DNA from: Methylomonas methanica MC09
Lineage (GTDB): Bacteria; Pseudomonadota; Gammaproteobacteria; Methylococcales; Methylomonadaceae
Length of the DNA stretch: 64,000 nt
Assembly (NCBI RefSeq): GCF_000214665.1
Contig: NC_015572.1
Location: 4,898,001 to 4,962,000, forward strand
Direction of reading: 5' to 3'
In this document: positions 1 through 8,213 of the stretch, in pieces
How the letters are laid out: every line of letters begins with the position of its first letter
Numbering within the stretch: the first letter of the stretch is position 1
Program-made: the position numbers and the translations under genes
Notes under the pieces: generated by a model
The model's database searches: none
Told to the model about the DNA's origin: nothing
The model's input: only the letters and a program-made list of their open reading frames with translations

Positions 1-1
1 T

Positions 2-118
2 GCGGCGGATTTGGCCCCTACGCTGGCCGACGGCATTCAGCGCGCGCAACTCGCGTTGTCCGATGGCAGCGCACTAGCAAAATTCGAAGCGCTGATTGCT
101 TATTCCAAAAACCGCTAA
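2..118 (+). CDS. trpD: Anthranilate phosphoribosyltransferase, C-terminal end (partial)
   Basis: The reading frame open from base 2 to the TAA at 116-118 gives about 38 residues ending in KFEALIAYSKNR. This resembles the helical C-terminus of TrpD, which joins anthranilate to PRPP in tryptophan synthesis. The assignment rests mostly on position: trpC follows 72 bp downstream on the same strand, and trpD-trpC adjacency is common in proteobacteria. The rest of the gene lies outside the window. Confidence 0.7.
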   Translation, partial: AADLAPTLADGIQRAQLALSDGSALAKFEALIAYSKNR

Positions 119-190
119 CGTTTGAAATACCTCACGCCGGACATGGCTTACGCCTTAATCCGGCCTATATTGATCTAAATTTGAACAACC

Positions 191-991
191 ATGACCGACA
201 CTCCCGACATTTTAAAAACCATCCTGGCTAAAAAAGCCGAAGAAGTGGCGCGCCGTAAAACCAATGCCCCCGTTTCCATGTTGCAGGAAATCGCTACCGG
301 AGTACCCGGCCCACGCGGTTTTTACCATTCGTTGCGCAGCAAGGCCGACGCTAAAAAACCGGCCATTATCGCCGAAATCAAAAAAGCCTCGCCCAGCCAG
401 GGCGTGATTCGGGAAAATTTTCAGCCGATTAATATTGCCGCCGATTATGCGATGAGCGGCGCGACGTGTTTGTCGGTATTGACCGATAAAGAATTTTTCC
501 AAGGTTCGGAAGCCACGCTGCAAATGGTGCGGGAAAAATGTCCGCTGCCGGTAATTCGCAAGGATTTTATGATAGACCCGTATCAGATCCACGAATCGCG
601 CGCGCTGGGGGCGGATTGCATATTGTTGATCGTCGCCGCGCTGGATGATGCCATGCTGAAAGAATTGGCCGATACCGCCACCGGCTTGGGCATGGATGTG
701 CTGGTGGAAGTACACGATGCCGCCGAACTGGAACGGGCCTTAAAATTGGACACGCCGATGATAGGCATCAACAACCGCAACTTGCGCACGTTCGAAGTCT
801 CGCTGCAAACCACGCTGGATTTAAAAAGCACCCTGCCGGCGGGCAAGCTGGTCGTCACGGAAAGCGGCATCCATACCCCGGATGACGTCAAGCTGATGCA
901 GGATAACGGCATTTATACCTTCCTGGTGGGCGAAGCCTTTATGCGCGCCGAATCCCCCGGGCAAAAAATGCGTGAACTGTTCTTTAGCTAA
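191..991 (+). CDS. trpC: Indole-3-glycerol phosphate synthase
   Basis: This cytoplasmic TIM-barrel enzyme closes the indole ring of carboxyphenylamino-deoxyribulose phosphate in tryptophan synthesis. The 266-residue length is normal for a stand-alone TrpC without a fused TrpF. Family motifs visible are [15 protein letters not shown] (catalytic Lys in EIKK), the [13 protein letters not shown] loop, [13 protein letters not shown] with the second catalytic Lys, [11 protein letters not shown] and the C-terminal VTESGI and FLVGEAFMR phosphate-binding segments. It follows trpD on the same strand, so the two probably form an operon. No attenuator is visible in the 72-bp gap. Confidence 0.97.
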   Translation: MTDTPDILKTILAKKAEEVARRKTNAPVSMLQEIATGVPGPRGFYHSLRSKADAKKPAIIAEIKKASPSQGVIRENFQPINIAADYAMSGATCLSVLTDKEFFQGSEATLQMVREKCPLPVIRKDFMIDPYQIHESRALGADCILLIVAALDDAMLKELADTATGLGMDVLVEVHDAAELERALKLDTPMIGINNRNLRTFEVSLQTTLDLKSTLPAGKLVVTESGIHTPDDVKLMQDNGIYTFLVGEAFMRAESPGQKMRELFFS

Positions 992-1026
992 GCTGACGTC
1001 AAACTGAAAGTTGAGGCTATTTACTC

Positions 1027-1857
1027 ATGACTCTGGCCCAAGTTTTCAATCGCTATTACGTAGCCGGTAAAACCGATTGCGGCCGGCGCCGCGATCACAA
1101 CGAAGACACCATACTGATCAACCATGCCGAAGGTCTTATTTTGCTGGCGGACGGCATGGGCGGGCACCAATACGGCGACAAGGCCAGTTTCGAGGCCACC
1201 CAACTCGTCAACCAACTGGCCGCAAAGCATTTATCGGCCGATTGCAAACCGCGGAATCAGCCAAATCTTTGGGGAAAGATGGCCGGGCTATGGCGCAAGT
1301 CCGAACCTGCCGATCAGCAAGGACTACTGGAAACCCACAGCCAAATTATCGCCGACATACTGGTGCAAACCAATCAAGCTATTTACAACCTGAATCAGGA
1401 AGCGCAAATGCTTGACGGTAACGGCATGGGAACCACGCTGGTCGGCTGCAGATTCTGCTCGGCGCAGCCCAAAATGCATGTATTCCATGTGGGCGACAGT
1501 CGGTTATACCGTTGGCGAGACAATCAATTGCAGCAAGTCACCAAGGACCATTCGGCTTATCAAATTTGGCTGGATAACGGTCAAGTCGGCCAGGCGCCCC
1601 GCTCAAACATCATTCTGCAGGGCATCGGCCCTAACCCAAATGTTAAACCAGCCGTACAAATTTTGGATATTGCCTCCGGCGATAGCTTTTTATTGTGTTC
1701 GGACGGGTTGACGGATATGGTTGATGATAGTCGGATAGCGGCTACCCTGACCGGTGTTTGCCGGGACAATATCGAGCAAAAAACCCAACAATTAATCGAT
1801 ATGGCCAATGAAAACGGCGGAAACGACAATATCTCGGTTATTTTGATTTGCCAATAA
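1027..1857 (+). CDS. PP2C-family serine/threonine protein phosphatase
   Basis: A metal-dependent phosphatase of the bacterial Stp/PP2C type, 276 residues and cytoplasmic. The PP2C motifs are present in order: RDHNEDT near residue 25, LLADGMGGHQYGD near 45, VGDSRLYRW in the middle, DHSAYQ, LLCSDGLTDMV, and GGNDNISVIL at the end. The aspartates in DGMGG, SDGLTD and GNDN are the expected metal ligands. It is convergent with an FHA-domain protein only 4 bp away. Phosphatase plus phosphothreonine-binding module suggests a Ser/Thr phosphorylation circuit, as in type VI secretion or cell-envelope loci, but no kinase is in the window, so the target is unknown. Confidence 0.93.
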   Translation: MTLAQVFNRYYVAGKTDCGRRRDHNEDTILINHAEGLILLADGMGGHQYGDKASFEATQLVNQLAAKHLSADCKPRNQPNLWGKMAGLWRKSEPADQQGLLETHSQIIADILVQTNQAIYNLNQEAQMLDGNGMGTTLVGCRFCSAQPKMHVFHVGDSRLYRWRDNQLQQVTKDHSAYQIWLDNGQVGQAPRSNIILQGIGPNPNVKPAVQILDIASGDSFLLCSDGLTDMVDDSRIAATLTGVCRDNIEQKTQQLIDMANENGGNDNISVILICQ

Positions 1858-1861
1858 GGCT

Positions 1862-2563
1862 TTATTCTTCCACAAATTTTAATAACAGCTTTTTAATGAT
1901 AATGCTGTCGTCGTTGTTTAATTTACTCTGCGTATGTAAACTCTGACCGTTCAATTTGATTAAGCTGGATTTTCTCGGTAACAAATAAAAGTTATTGCCT
2001 ATACGCGAAATTTCGGCGACCAACTTCGGCGTAAACCAGCCGCCCACCCGAATATCGCTCGCCTTGCTGTTACCTATGGCGTAACTGTCCTTATTCAATA
2101 ACAATTTATTGATATTGCGCTTTTCGCCATGAACCAGTAGATAACAGTTACTGGTGTTCGCTTGCCCCGCAGCGGCAACTCCCGCACCGGCTCCCGCGGG
2201 ATTGTTTCCCAACATGACGGTCCTATCGCTATCGTCGCTTTGATAAGCATTAGCGACTGGCCCGGCCCGGCTGCGCTCGCTGGCAAACTTTAAATCGTGC
2301 TTGCAAATACTGATGGTATCGCCGAATTTTATTCTTTGCTTACCCAGTACTTTTACGCCATTTAAATAAGTACCATTCGTGCTGTTTAAATCCTCGATAA
2401 ACCATTCTTTATCCTGCCGGGTAATAACGGCATGCAGCAGAGAAACGCCTTTGTTATCGATTTGAATGGGGTTGTAACTGGCCCGGCCTATACTGGCCGA
2501 ATTATTTTCGATTTCGACCGTATTTCTTAATGCGCTATTAAAATAGATTTCAATAAAACTCAT
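1862..2563 (-). CDS. FHA-domain protein
   Basis: About 233 residues with two FHA-like segments. The first (residues 10-95) has the typical SIGRASYNPIQI, SLLHAVI and LNSTNGTYLNG signatures for phosphothreonine binding. The second (about 140-230) is more divergent (YAIGNSKASDIRV, LNGQSL) and may not bind phosphopeptide. They are joined by an Ala/Gly-rich linker. The ATG at 2563 is chosen over an in-frame TTG at 2584 because an AGGGGG sequence precedes it. There is no signal peptide. It faces the PP2C phosphatase gene, which probably removes the phosphate that this protein reads (inference). Confidence 0.88.
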   Translation of the reverse strand: MSFIEIYFNSALRNTVEIENNSASIGRASYNPIQIDNKGVSLLHAVITRQDKEWFIEDLNSTNGTYLNGVKVLGKQRIKFGDTISICKHDLKFASERSRAGPVANAYQSDDSDRTVMLGNNPAGAGAGVAAAGQANTSNCYLLVHGEKRNINKLLLNKDSYAIGNSKASDIRVGGWFTPKLVAEISRIGNNFYLLPRKSSLIKLNGQSLHTQSKLNNDDSIIIKKLLLKFVEE

Positions 2564-2636
2564 CCGGCTCGCCCCCTTGTTCAAATCGGTTTTTATCTTA
2601 TACCTGAATGGCGAGTTGCCAAAGCGAATATTACGG

Positions 2637-3542
2637 TTAATCCGGCAATAGACTGTAATTGGCCTGCAGGCTAAATTGACTGCCGGGTTGAACCTGGATC
2701 AGGTCGAAAGCGACATTCCCCGCTTCAACACAAATAAATCGCTGATAATCCGTATCCGCTAAATCCGACATCTTTTTAGACGTTTTCAACCAGGGATTCC
2801 ACACCACTGCCGTACTGGTATTGGGTGAGTTGATGTGGATTCGGCGCTTTAACACCGGATCGACAATCACCAGGTTTTTGTAAGCTTCGACGTAAACTCT
2901 ATCCACTTCCCGCGCGACAGTAACGATTCCTTTCTGCGTTTTTTGTATACCTTGATCCAGCTTATCAAAGTAATCGCAATCTTCCAGGCCTAATACTTGC
3001 ACCCGTTTGATGTCACCAACCCGAAAATAACTATGAAACACCTGAGTAATGGAAAAGGGTTCATTGCCGGTATTACAAGTAGTCAACTTTAATCGCAGGA
3101 TTGGGCCTATGCTGATGTCCAACATCAATAAAAACGGTTTTCGCCAGGTATTTTCCTGTTTAAAACGGTCGGTAAACCTTAAACTGACCGTGGTCTCGCT
3201 ATCGCTGACGGCCTCCGTCTTGGTCAGCTGCCAAAAATGATTGCGTACGAAACCGTGATTGGGACGCTGCAAACCTTTCGGGTCCGGCCCGAACCAGGGC
3301 CAGCACACCGGAATGCCGCCGCGTATCGCCTTGCCTTCCGTATAGGCCGACTGTCCGCTCAGAAACAGCACATCCTCGGCTTGCTCCAGAGGCTGAAACG
3401 ACAATACCTGCCCGCCGTATAGCGAAATTAACGCCCTGGCGCTGCCATTGTCGACTTTAATCATCGGCATACCGCCTGGGCCTGGAATAATCTCCAGCTG
3501 CCTGGGTATTCCGAAATCACTGTTTAACTGCTGAAAATCCAT
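2637..3542 (-). CDS. D-hexose-6-phosphate mutarotase-like (aldose 1-epimerase family)
   Basis: About 301 residues of the YeaD/glucose-6-phosphate 1-epimerase type, a beta-sandwich cytosolic enzyme that interconverts sugar-phosphate anomers. Recognisable blocks are GIPVCWPWFGP, NHGFVRNHFW (catalytic His region), SYFRVGDI near the middle, and FICVEAGN, which holds the expected catalytic Glu. An upstream in-frame ATG at 3602 would add 20 residues. I prefer 3542 because family members usually begin near the QLNSDFGI segment and an AGG lies just upstream. It is a monocistronic minus-strand gene with no obvious partner. Confidence 0.88.
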   Translation of the reverse strand: MDFQQLNSDFGIPRQLEIIPGPGGMPMIKVDNGSARALISLYGGQVLSFQPLEQAEDVLFLSGQSAYTEGKAIRGGIPVCWPWFGPDPKGLQRPNHGFVRNHFWQLTKTEAVSDSETTVSLRFTDRFKQENTWRKPFLLMLDISIGPILRLKLTTCNTGNEPFSITQVFHSYFRVGDIKRVQVLGLEDCDYFDKLDQGIQKTQKGIVTVAREVDRVYVEAYKNLVIVDPVLKRRIHINSPNTSTAVVWNPWLKTSKKMSDLADTDYQRFICVEAGNVAFDLIQVQPGSQFSLQANYSLLPD

Positions 3543-3649
3543 AAACCTGCTTAATATAAAACGGTAATTTAGATAAAAAGAGCCCGATACGGGCGGCGGC
3601 ATCGATAGGAGGCGCTATATTCGCTCAGGACAAACCACACCGTTAAGAG

Positions 3650-3795
3650 TTTGCTAAAAAATAACTTCCCCCTTTGAAAAAGGGGGATCGAGGGGGATTT
3701 ATTTTAAAAATCTCCCCTACCCCTCTTTGTAAAAGAGGGGAGCAATAATCGTGATTCGGCATAATCCGTATTCCGGGAAGTTATTTTTGACCCTA
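3650..3795. repeat. MITE-like hairpin repeat, copy A
   Basis: This non-coding stretch starts with AAAAAATAACTTCCCCC and ends with GGGAAGTTATTTTTGAC, so its ends form terminal inverted repeats. Inside are two G/C hairpins, CCCCCTTTGAAAAAGGGGG and CCCCTCTTTGTAAAAGAGGGG. The right half reappears almost unchanged and inverted near 6.1 kb. No protein is encoded, which fits a miniature transposable element or REP-type repeat. Confidence 0.75.
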
Positions 3796-3862
3796 TCCTT
3801 AGTTCGCGCCTAAGTACGTTCGGAAACCAAGTTTAACGTCTCAAGTTCAACCCCTTATCGCG

Positions 3863-4141
3863 TTATTCAAATATCCTGTTGCCATCGGTTCTCCCCATAA
3901 TGGCATCATGGCAAAGCGTACAGACGAATCCATGCTCAAGACCGGATTTGGGGTCGGTATTTTCATGTATTTCAACACACCCCGGAATAGCGTATCTTTC
4001 TTTTAAAGAAACGGTATTCAGCACCGCATCAAAGTAAACCCATTCTCTGCAATTCAGTGACCAAGCCTGACCGCGAAATGTCTCTTCGATACCCGCGTTT
4101 AACAACGCCTGCTCAAGCGAACGCAAATGCTCACAGACCAT
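3863..4141 (-). CDS. Conserved hypothetical small protein
   Basis: A 92-residue cytoplasmic-looking protein that I do not recognise. Its visible landmarks are a CREWVYFDAVL segment in the middle and a C-terminal CVEIHENTDPKSGLEHGF followed by CTLCHD. The CxxC-H arrangement could bind metal, or haem if the protein were exported, but there is no signal peptide. It has its own ATG and ends 67 bp past the nearby repeat element. It is probably real because of the ordered composition and lack of a competing frame. Confidence 0.6.
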   Translation of the reverse strand: MVCEHLRSLEQALLNAGIEETFRGQAWSLNCREWVYFDAVLNTVSLKERYAIPGCVEIHENTDPKSGLEHGFVCTLCHDAIMGRTDGNRIFE

Positions 4142-4238
4142 ACCGTCTCACCGCTTGAGCCGATAGCCTCTGTTCGCCAGACAATAACGCCCGGATTTTG
4201 AGGCATAATAGCGGCCCAACGTACTTTCCGATATTCAT

Positions 4239-4652
4239 ATGGAACTACTTTTTCAATTGCTGATACTGGCTGTCGGCTATTTTAGCGGTATTGCGATTAT
4301 TCCGGTATTAAAACTGGCCGGTATTGCCTTTACGTCCAGCCACGGCGCGATTCTAGTGTTAGCATTGCCGGCCCTCTGCACCCTTGCCGCGGAAGGATCG
4401 ACCATGCTTTGGTTGCACACGCCGGGCACATTGGGCTTGGGCGGGTTGACCGCCTTTCTGCCGATGTTGGCAGCCGGCTTAATCAATGCCGTTACCGCGA
4501 CTGCCGCGCAAAAATTACTGCTCCCTATCGACCCGAATAGTGCCCGCGATTCCGCGTCTTTAACAGCATGGCTGGCAGTGGCAATGGTTTGCAGCGCGAT
4601 TAGTTTGGGTTTATGGCGATTTTGGCCGGCACCGCCGCCAAAACTTTGGTAG
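4239..4652 (+). CDS. Small multi-spanning membrane protein
   Basis: 137 residues, almost entirely hydrophobic, with about four predicted transmembrane helices (roughly residues 3-25, 37-55, 66-92 and 108-127) and a proline-rich C-terminus (PAPPPKLW). The start ATG at 4239 is the first in frame. I cannot assign a family. Its inner-membrane location is inferred from hydrophobicity only. It is convergent with the next gene. Confidence 0.65.
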   Translation: MELLFQLLILAVGYFSGIAIIPVLKLAGIAFTSSHGAILVLALPALCTLAAEGSTMLWLHTPGTLGLGGLTAFLPMLAAGLINAVTATAAQKLLLPIDPNSARDSASLTAWLAVAMVCSAISLGLWRFWPAPPPKLW

Positions 4653-4669
4653 CGCGTCCGCGCTCCTTT

Positions 4670-5155
4670 TCATAGTTTTTTCGATAACCAGATTCCGAGT
4701 ACGCCCAAAAGACCAAACACCAGCGTTAGCATACGCATGGTATCGGCGCTCTGCGCAAAATCCTGCCCGTCCGTTAATGACACGACGCCCGGATCGCTCC
4801 GCAAATACACCGCGTCGAACTGGTCATCCGGTTCGGTGGCGTCCCAAAGGTCCTCGGCGACTCGCAGCCTGCCTGCCACTCGCTCGCCGGTTTCCGCAAG
4901 ATTAAACTCATAAAGCAGATAAAAGCCTCTTTCGGCCGTTTCGCCCCGCTGGGTATTTTTGTACGAATTACTTTGATGGCTGATTTCCCGCTGTTTATCA
5001 ATAACCGTAATCCGGGTTGCTTGCTTTTCTTCCGTAAAGGCATGCGCATTTTTCGCGAATTGGACATACATCCATAAAAACAGCGCCGTCAAAATAAGAA
5101 ACAGCACCGAAAAAGCGAAAACCAACAGTGACGGTATTGATGCGGTTTTGTCCAT
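4670..5155 (-). CDS. Two-TM protein with DUF3592-like domain
   Basis: 161 residues with a hydrophobic helix at about 8-30, a soluble middle and a second helix at about 140-157. The middle holds a repeated-strand region (VIDKQRE, FYLLYEFNL, VAGRLRVAEDLWD, VYLRSDPGVVSL) typical of DUF3592-like periplasmic or extracytoplasmic domains flanked by two helices. The function of that family is unknown. The downstream-oriented neighbour (5219-5893) is on the same strand and may be co-transcribed. Confidence 0.65.
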   Translation of the reverse strand: MDKTASIPSLLVFAFSVLFLILTALFLWMYVQFAKNAHAFTEEKQATRITVIDKQREISHQSNSYKNTQRGETAERGFYLLYEFNLAETGERVAGRLRVAEDLWDATEPDDQFDAVYLRSDPGVVSLTDGQDFAQSADTMRMLTLVFGLLGVLGIWLSKKL

Positions 5156-5218
5156 TGTGAAAATCCTGAAAAATAACTGAAATCGCGGGCGCTCCGAAAC
5201 AGTGTCGCAACACGCCGA

Positions 5219-5893
5219 TCAAGGCCGTTGAGAGATTCCCTCTACTACATTGGTCTCCAAGGGCTCCGCCATCCCGGTCTTATCCTTCAACCAACTGCGG
5301 GCCAATACCCCGAAGCGTTGCCGGAATACCGTCGGTGTTTCAGCCGGATAAACGAGCGTCAAAACCGGTCGACCGTCGGAATAAGCGCCGGCATGGGTAA
5401 AATAGCCGATTACGGCGTAGCCGCGCGCGCCGCTCTTCACATCGGCGGCGAATAAGCCTTTTTCATCGCAGGAATGCTGCCGGCAAGCCGACGCAATTAT
5501 CCAGCCGTCCGGCCGGACTATTGCATCGTCCGGCCCACCCAGTACGGAAAGCAGGGTTTCGGACAGCGGTTGCGGTTTACCGAGCAGCGCCCCGGACACA
5601 TCGGTCAGATCCGCTTTAAGCAAGGCTTGAAATTGCGCATCCCACACCAGATCGTTTGTCGTTTTAAACCGTGGCGCGGCATTTTCCGCCAAGAACCGCA
5701 ACGGCGCGGTCTGTCCCGGCTCCGCCAGCGCGGAAAGGGGCATAACGCCGAGCCGCAACCCCAATGCCATAAGCAAGACCACCCGGCCAATAGATCGTTG
5801 CCGATTTTCGACAGACAGGCCGCGTGAAAAATGGCTTAATTTTCTCGCGGAGTACACTTCCGAAAACGTTTTATGACTATGTCCGTTTCTCAT
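5219..5893 (-). CDS. Predicted exported or anchored hypothetical protein
   Basis: 224 residues. A basic N-terminus is followed by a hydrophobic stretch (VVLLMALGLRLGVMPLSALAEP, about residues 38-58) that looks like a signal sequence with a late cleavage site at ALA. The mature part has two cysteines in SACRQHSCDEKG that could form a disulphide, and ends in a weakly conserved alpha/beta region. A later start would give a more usual signal peptide length, so the exact start is uncertain. It lies 63 bp upstream of the two-TM protein gene on the same strand. Confidence 0.55.
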   Translation of the reverse strand: MRNGHSHKTFSEVYSARKLSHFSRGLSVENRQRSIGRVVLLMALGLRLGVMPLSALAEPGQTAPLRFLAENAAPRFKTTNDLVWDAQFQALLKADLTDVSGALLGKPQPLSETLLSVLGGPDDAIVRPDGWIIASACRQHSCDEKGLFAADVKSGARGYAVIGYFTHAGAYSDGRPVLTLVYPAETPTVFRQRFGVLARSWLKDKTGMAEPLETNVVEGISQRP

Positions 5894-6079
5894 CCGATTC
5901 TCTGAGACTGTTACTGCGGCGTTTACCCGGTTATTTACAATGATAACAAACGGATTCGTTCAATCAAATACGTCACAGACGCCTTTGATTCCGCAGTGTT
6001 GCTTGCGAGAGGCTGTCGAAAGGTAACAGGATGGGCGGATACTCTGTGGCGCTCCGCCCTTTGAGGAAGGGACTAAGGA

Positions 6080-6172
6080 TATGGTCAAAAATAACTTCCC
6101 GGAATACGGCTTATGCCGAATCACGATTATTGCTCCCCTCTTTATCAAAGAGGGGAGTTATTTTTAGCGAAA
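6080..6172. repeat. MITE-like hairpin repeat, copy B (inverted)
   Basis: Read on the minus strand, this segment matches the right half of the repeat at 3650-3795 with only a few changes. It includes the GAGGGGAGCAATAATCGTG and GGGAAGTTATTTTTGACC blocks and the AGGGG/CCCCT hairpin. It ends 3 bp before the stop of the PEP-CTERM gene, so its hairpin could also serve as a transcription terminator for that gene (inference). Confidence 0.75.
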
Positions 6173-6174
6173 TC

Positions 6175-7080
6175 CTAAGCGCGGCGAGTATGTCTGCCGA
6201 AACCGACTAAACCCAGCAACCCACTGCCGAACAGCCAAACCGCCGCCGGAACAGGCACAGCGGTCAAAGCGAGTTGATATTGGCCGAATTCGCTGGACGA
6301 ACCTAATTCGAAGTCCGTGTCGGGATAACCGCTAACGGCCAAATTTATCGCACCGGTGCTATCAACGGTGGCGATCAGCGACGACAGGATATTTAGGTCG
6401 TCAACGTCGTCGCTGGATGAAATCAAATTTCCCGCATTATCGAATAAACCCAGAGTGGTATCGAAATCGGCGTTAGTAATTTGGGCCTTCATCTGCGCGC
6501 CCGGTTGCAAACCCGTAAAGCTAAAGTAGTCCACGTCGCCAATAGCATCGACACCCAGATAGACGTTTAAATCGAACGCGCCGGATTCGTCATGGGAACC
6601 GGCGAAATCGTCATCGGGAAAGCCTGTTACCTTAAGATTAATAGTCCCATCGCTATTGACTTGCCCGCCTAATGCACTGCCGACACCGTCTCCCAAGGGA
6701 TTGCCGTCACCCAGGGGACTACTGTCGTCATTTGATCCTATCAGAGCATTGTTATGATCATAGGCACCTAAAATAGTGTCGACACCGCTAGCACCGTTAT
6801 CGACGGCGGCAATAAATGGCGTGCTCGGCGAATGACCGCTTATAGAATGTGAAACGATCTGGTTGGGTGAAAGGCTGTCCTGATAACTATAATCCGGCGT
6901 TAATGAATTTAAGTCGACTATGGACGAAGCGGGTATTTCCCCATCTACGACCGTAACGCCGGCGGCTAAAATATTTCTGCTTGCAAAACTATTGTTATTC
7001 TCGGTTTCCGTGGCTGCAAACGCCAAGTTTGAGCATAGCGAGCATGTCATTATTGCAAAACTTAGTTTTTTTAAATTCAT
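6175..7080 (-). CDS. PEP-CTERM exported protein with PPC-like domains
   Basis: About 301 residues. The ATG at 7080 is chosen because an AGGA lies 7 nt upstream and a clean signal peptide follows (MNLKKLSFAIMTCS to NLAFA). The TETENNNSFASRN start and the two repeats of the type GDVDYFSFTGLQPGA, each followed by TTLGLFDNAGNLISS, look like bacterial pre-peptidase C-terminal (PPC) domains. The C-terminus is a textbook sorting signal: VPVPAAVWLFGSGLLGLVGF followed by basic residues (GRHTRRA). This marks the protein for exosortase-type processing and envelope or exopolysaccharide delivery. The exosortase genes are elsewhere. Confidence 0.9.
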   Translation of the reverse strand: MNLKKLSFAIMTCSLCSNLAFAATETENNNSFASRNILAAGVTVVDGEIPASSIVDLNSLTPDYSYQDSLSPNQIVSHSISGHSPSTPFIAAVDNGASGVDTILGAYDHNNALIGSNDDSSPLGDGNPLGDGVGSALGGQVNSDGTINLKVTGFPDDDFAGSHDESGAFDLNVYLGVDAIGDVDYFSFTGLQPGAQMKAQITNADFDTTLGLFDNAGNLISSSDDVDDLNILSSLIATVDSTGAINLAVSGYPDTDFELGSSSEFGQYQLALTAVPVPAAVWLFGSGLLGLVGFGRHTRRA

Positions 7081-7155
7081 GTCAGATCCTTGGATAAAAG
7101 CTATATGATTTTCGAACCGAGTAGTTAAGCGAATTACAAACTCGTTTTTCGGCAC

Positions 7156-7530
7156 TACTCGACCAGTAACGCGTCAAGCAAAAGCTAAGCCTAAGCGTTT
7201 GATTAGTATGAGTGATTGGGGCAGGAGAGGTCATGAGCAGCCGATTAAGCTAAAATTAGCTCACGATTAAGAATCGGCGTCATCCGTCATAAGGCCAAAT
7301 AAATCATGAATGTAATGCGGAAAGCGGGATTATTGCAGCCTAAGACCATGTTTCGGCAGTATGCCGACTGTTACCGGCAACAATCAATTGGTGGCGCATT
7401 TCTAACTCGTTAGCTAATGACACGCGGCTTCCCAGAGCGCTATCCCCTAATCCACGTCGTAATAGAGGGGAAGCAGTGATGGGAACGCGGCCGAACATAA
7501 GTCGTAAGGAAAATTGTTGGGATAACGCAC
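7156..7530. other. Intergenic region with no supported gene
   Basis: I see no convincing coding frame. It contains a degenerate piece similar to the hairpin repeats (ATCCCCTAATCC...AGAGGGGAAGCAGTGATGGG near 7440-7480). It separates the housekeeping and envelope genes from the restriction island. Confidence 0.5.
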
Positions 7531-8213
7531 CTACGTGCAGGCTTTTTCCGCGGTTTGAAGCATGAACGGCTCAACTACGAGACTTTTAGAACCGAAGCGG
7601 TTGTGAAACAAATTCCGCCGGACCAATTGGCCTTCAACGGCCGCTTCGATTTCCCGCTCGCTGGCTTCTTGGCCTATGCCGAGAAAATCGAACAAATAAG
7701 GGTCTTTCAGGGTTTCTCGGGCCAAATCAGAATGGGGCTTTGGCAAATTCGCTTCGAAATTAGTCACCGCGTTGCCTTCCCGTTCCAGTAACCGGGTTTC
7801 GATTTGGATGTTCAGTACATTGCGCGACCAACCGTATTCGATAGCCCATTCGGCATAGCGTTTGCGGTTTTCGGAATCTTTTAGTTTGCTGAGCAGCACC
7901 AAATTGTGGCCCCAGGGGGATTGTCCAACAAGCTGTAGGAGAATTTCGGCATCGGCCGGGCTTCGGCAACGGCACGCATATACATCAAGTTAGCGCGCGA
8001 AAAGCCTTTCGATCACCTTCGCACCCAGCTCTGTTGCGCCTGCCGCTCCAGAAAATCCCGGCCGATTTGCCAATACAGCAGAATCAATTCACGGTTGACG
8101 GATAATCCCGCGCGTTGCTGCGAGGAATGAATGCGGGTTTTGAGTTCGGTTAGCCAGTCGGTGTAGCCGGTGGGCGTGTCGATAAGTGACACCGGGTTGA
8201 TTTGATCGCTCAT
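7531..8213 (-). pseudogene. DUF1016/YhcG-type PDDEXK nuclease, decayed
   Basis: The N-terminus (from the ATG at 8213, with GGAG upstream) reads MSDQINPVSLIDTPTG and then VNRELILLYWQIGRDF, typical of the DUF1016 N-terminal domain. Homology then hops through all three frames: VIERLS, ANLMYMRAVAEA, then PWGHNLVLLSKLKDS, VLNIQIETRLLEREG and ETLKDPYLFDFLG. At least two frameshifts and a small deletion lie between about 7900 and 8040. The protein also stops soon after EREIEAAVEGQL, before the PDDEXK catalytic core expected in this family. It follows the HNH gene in the restriction operon and overlaps its stop. Confidence 0.82.
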
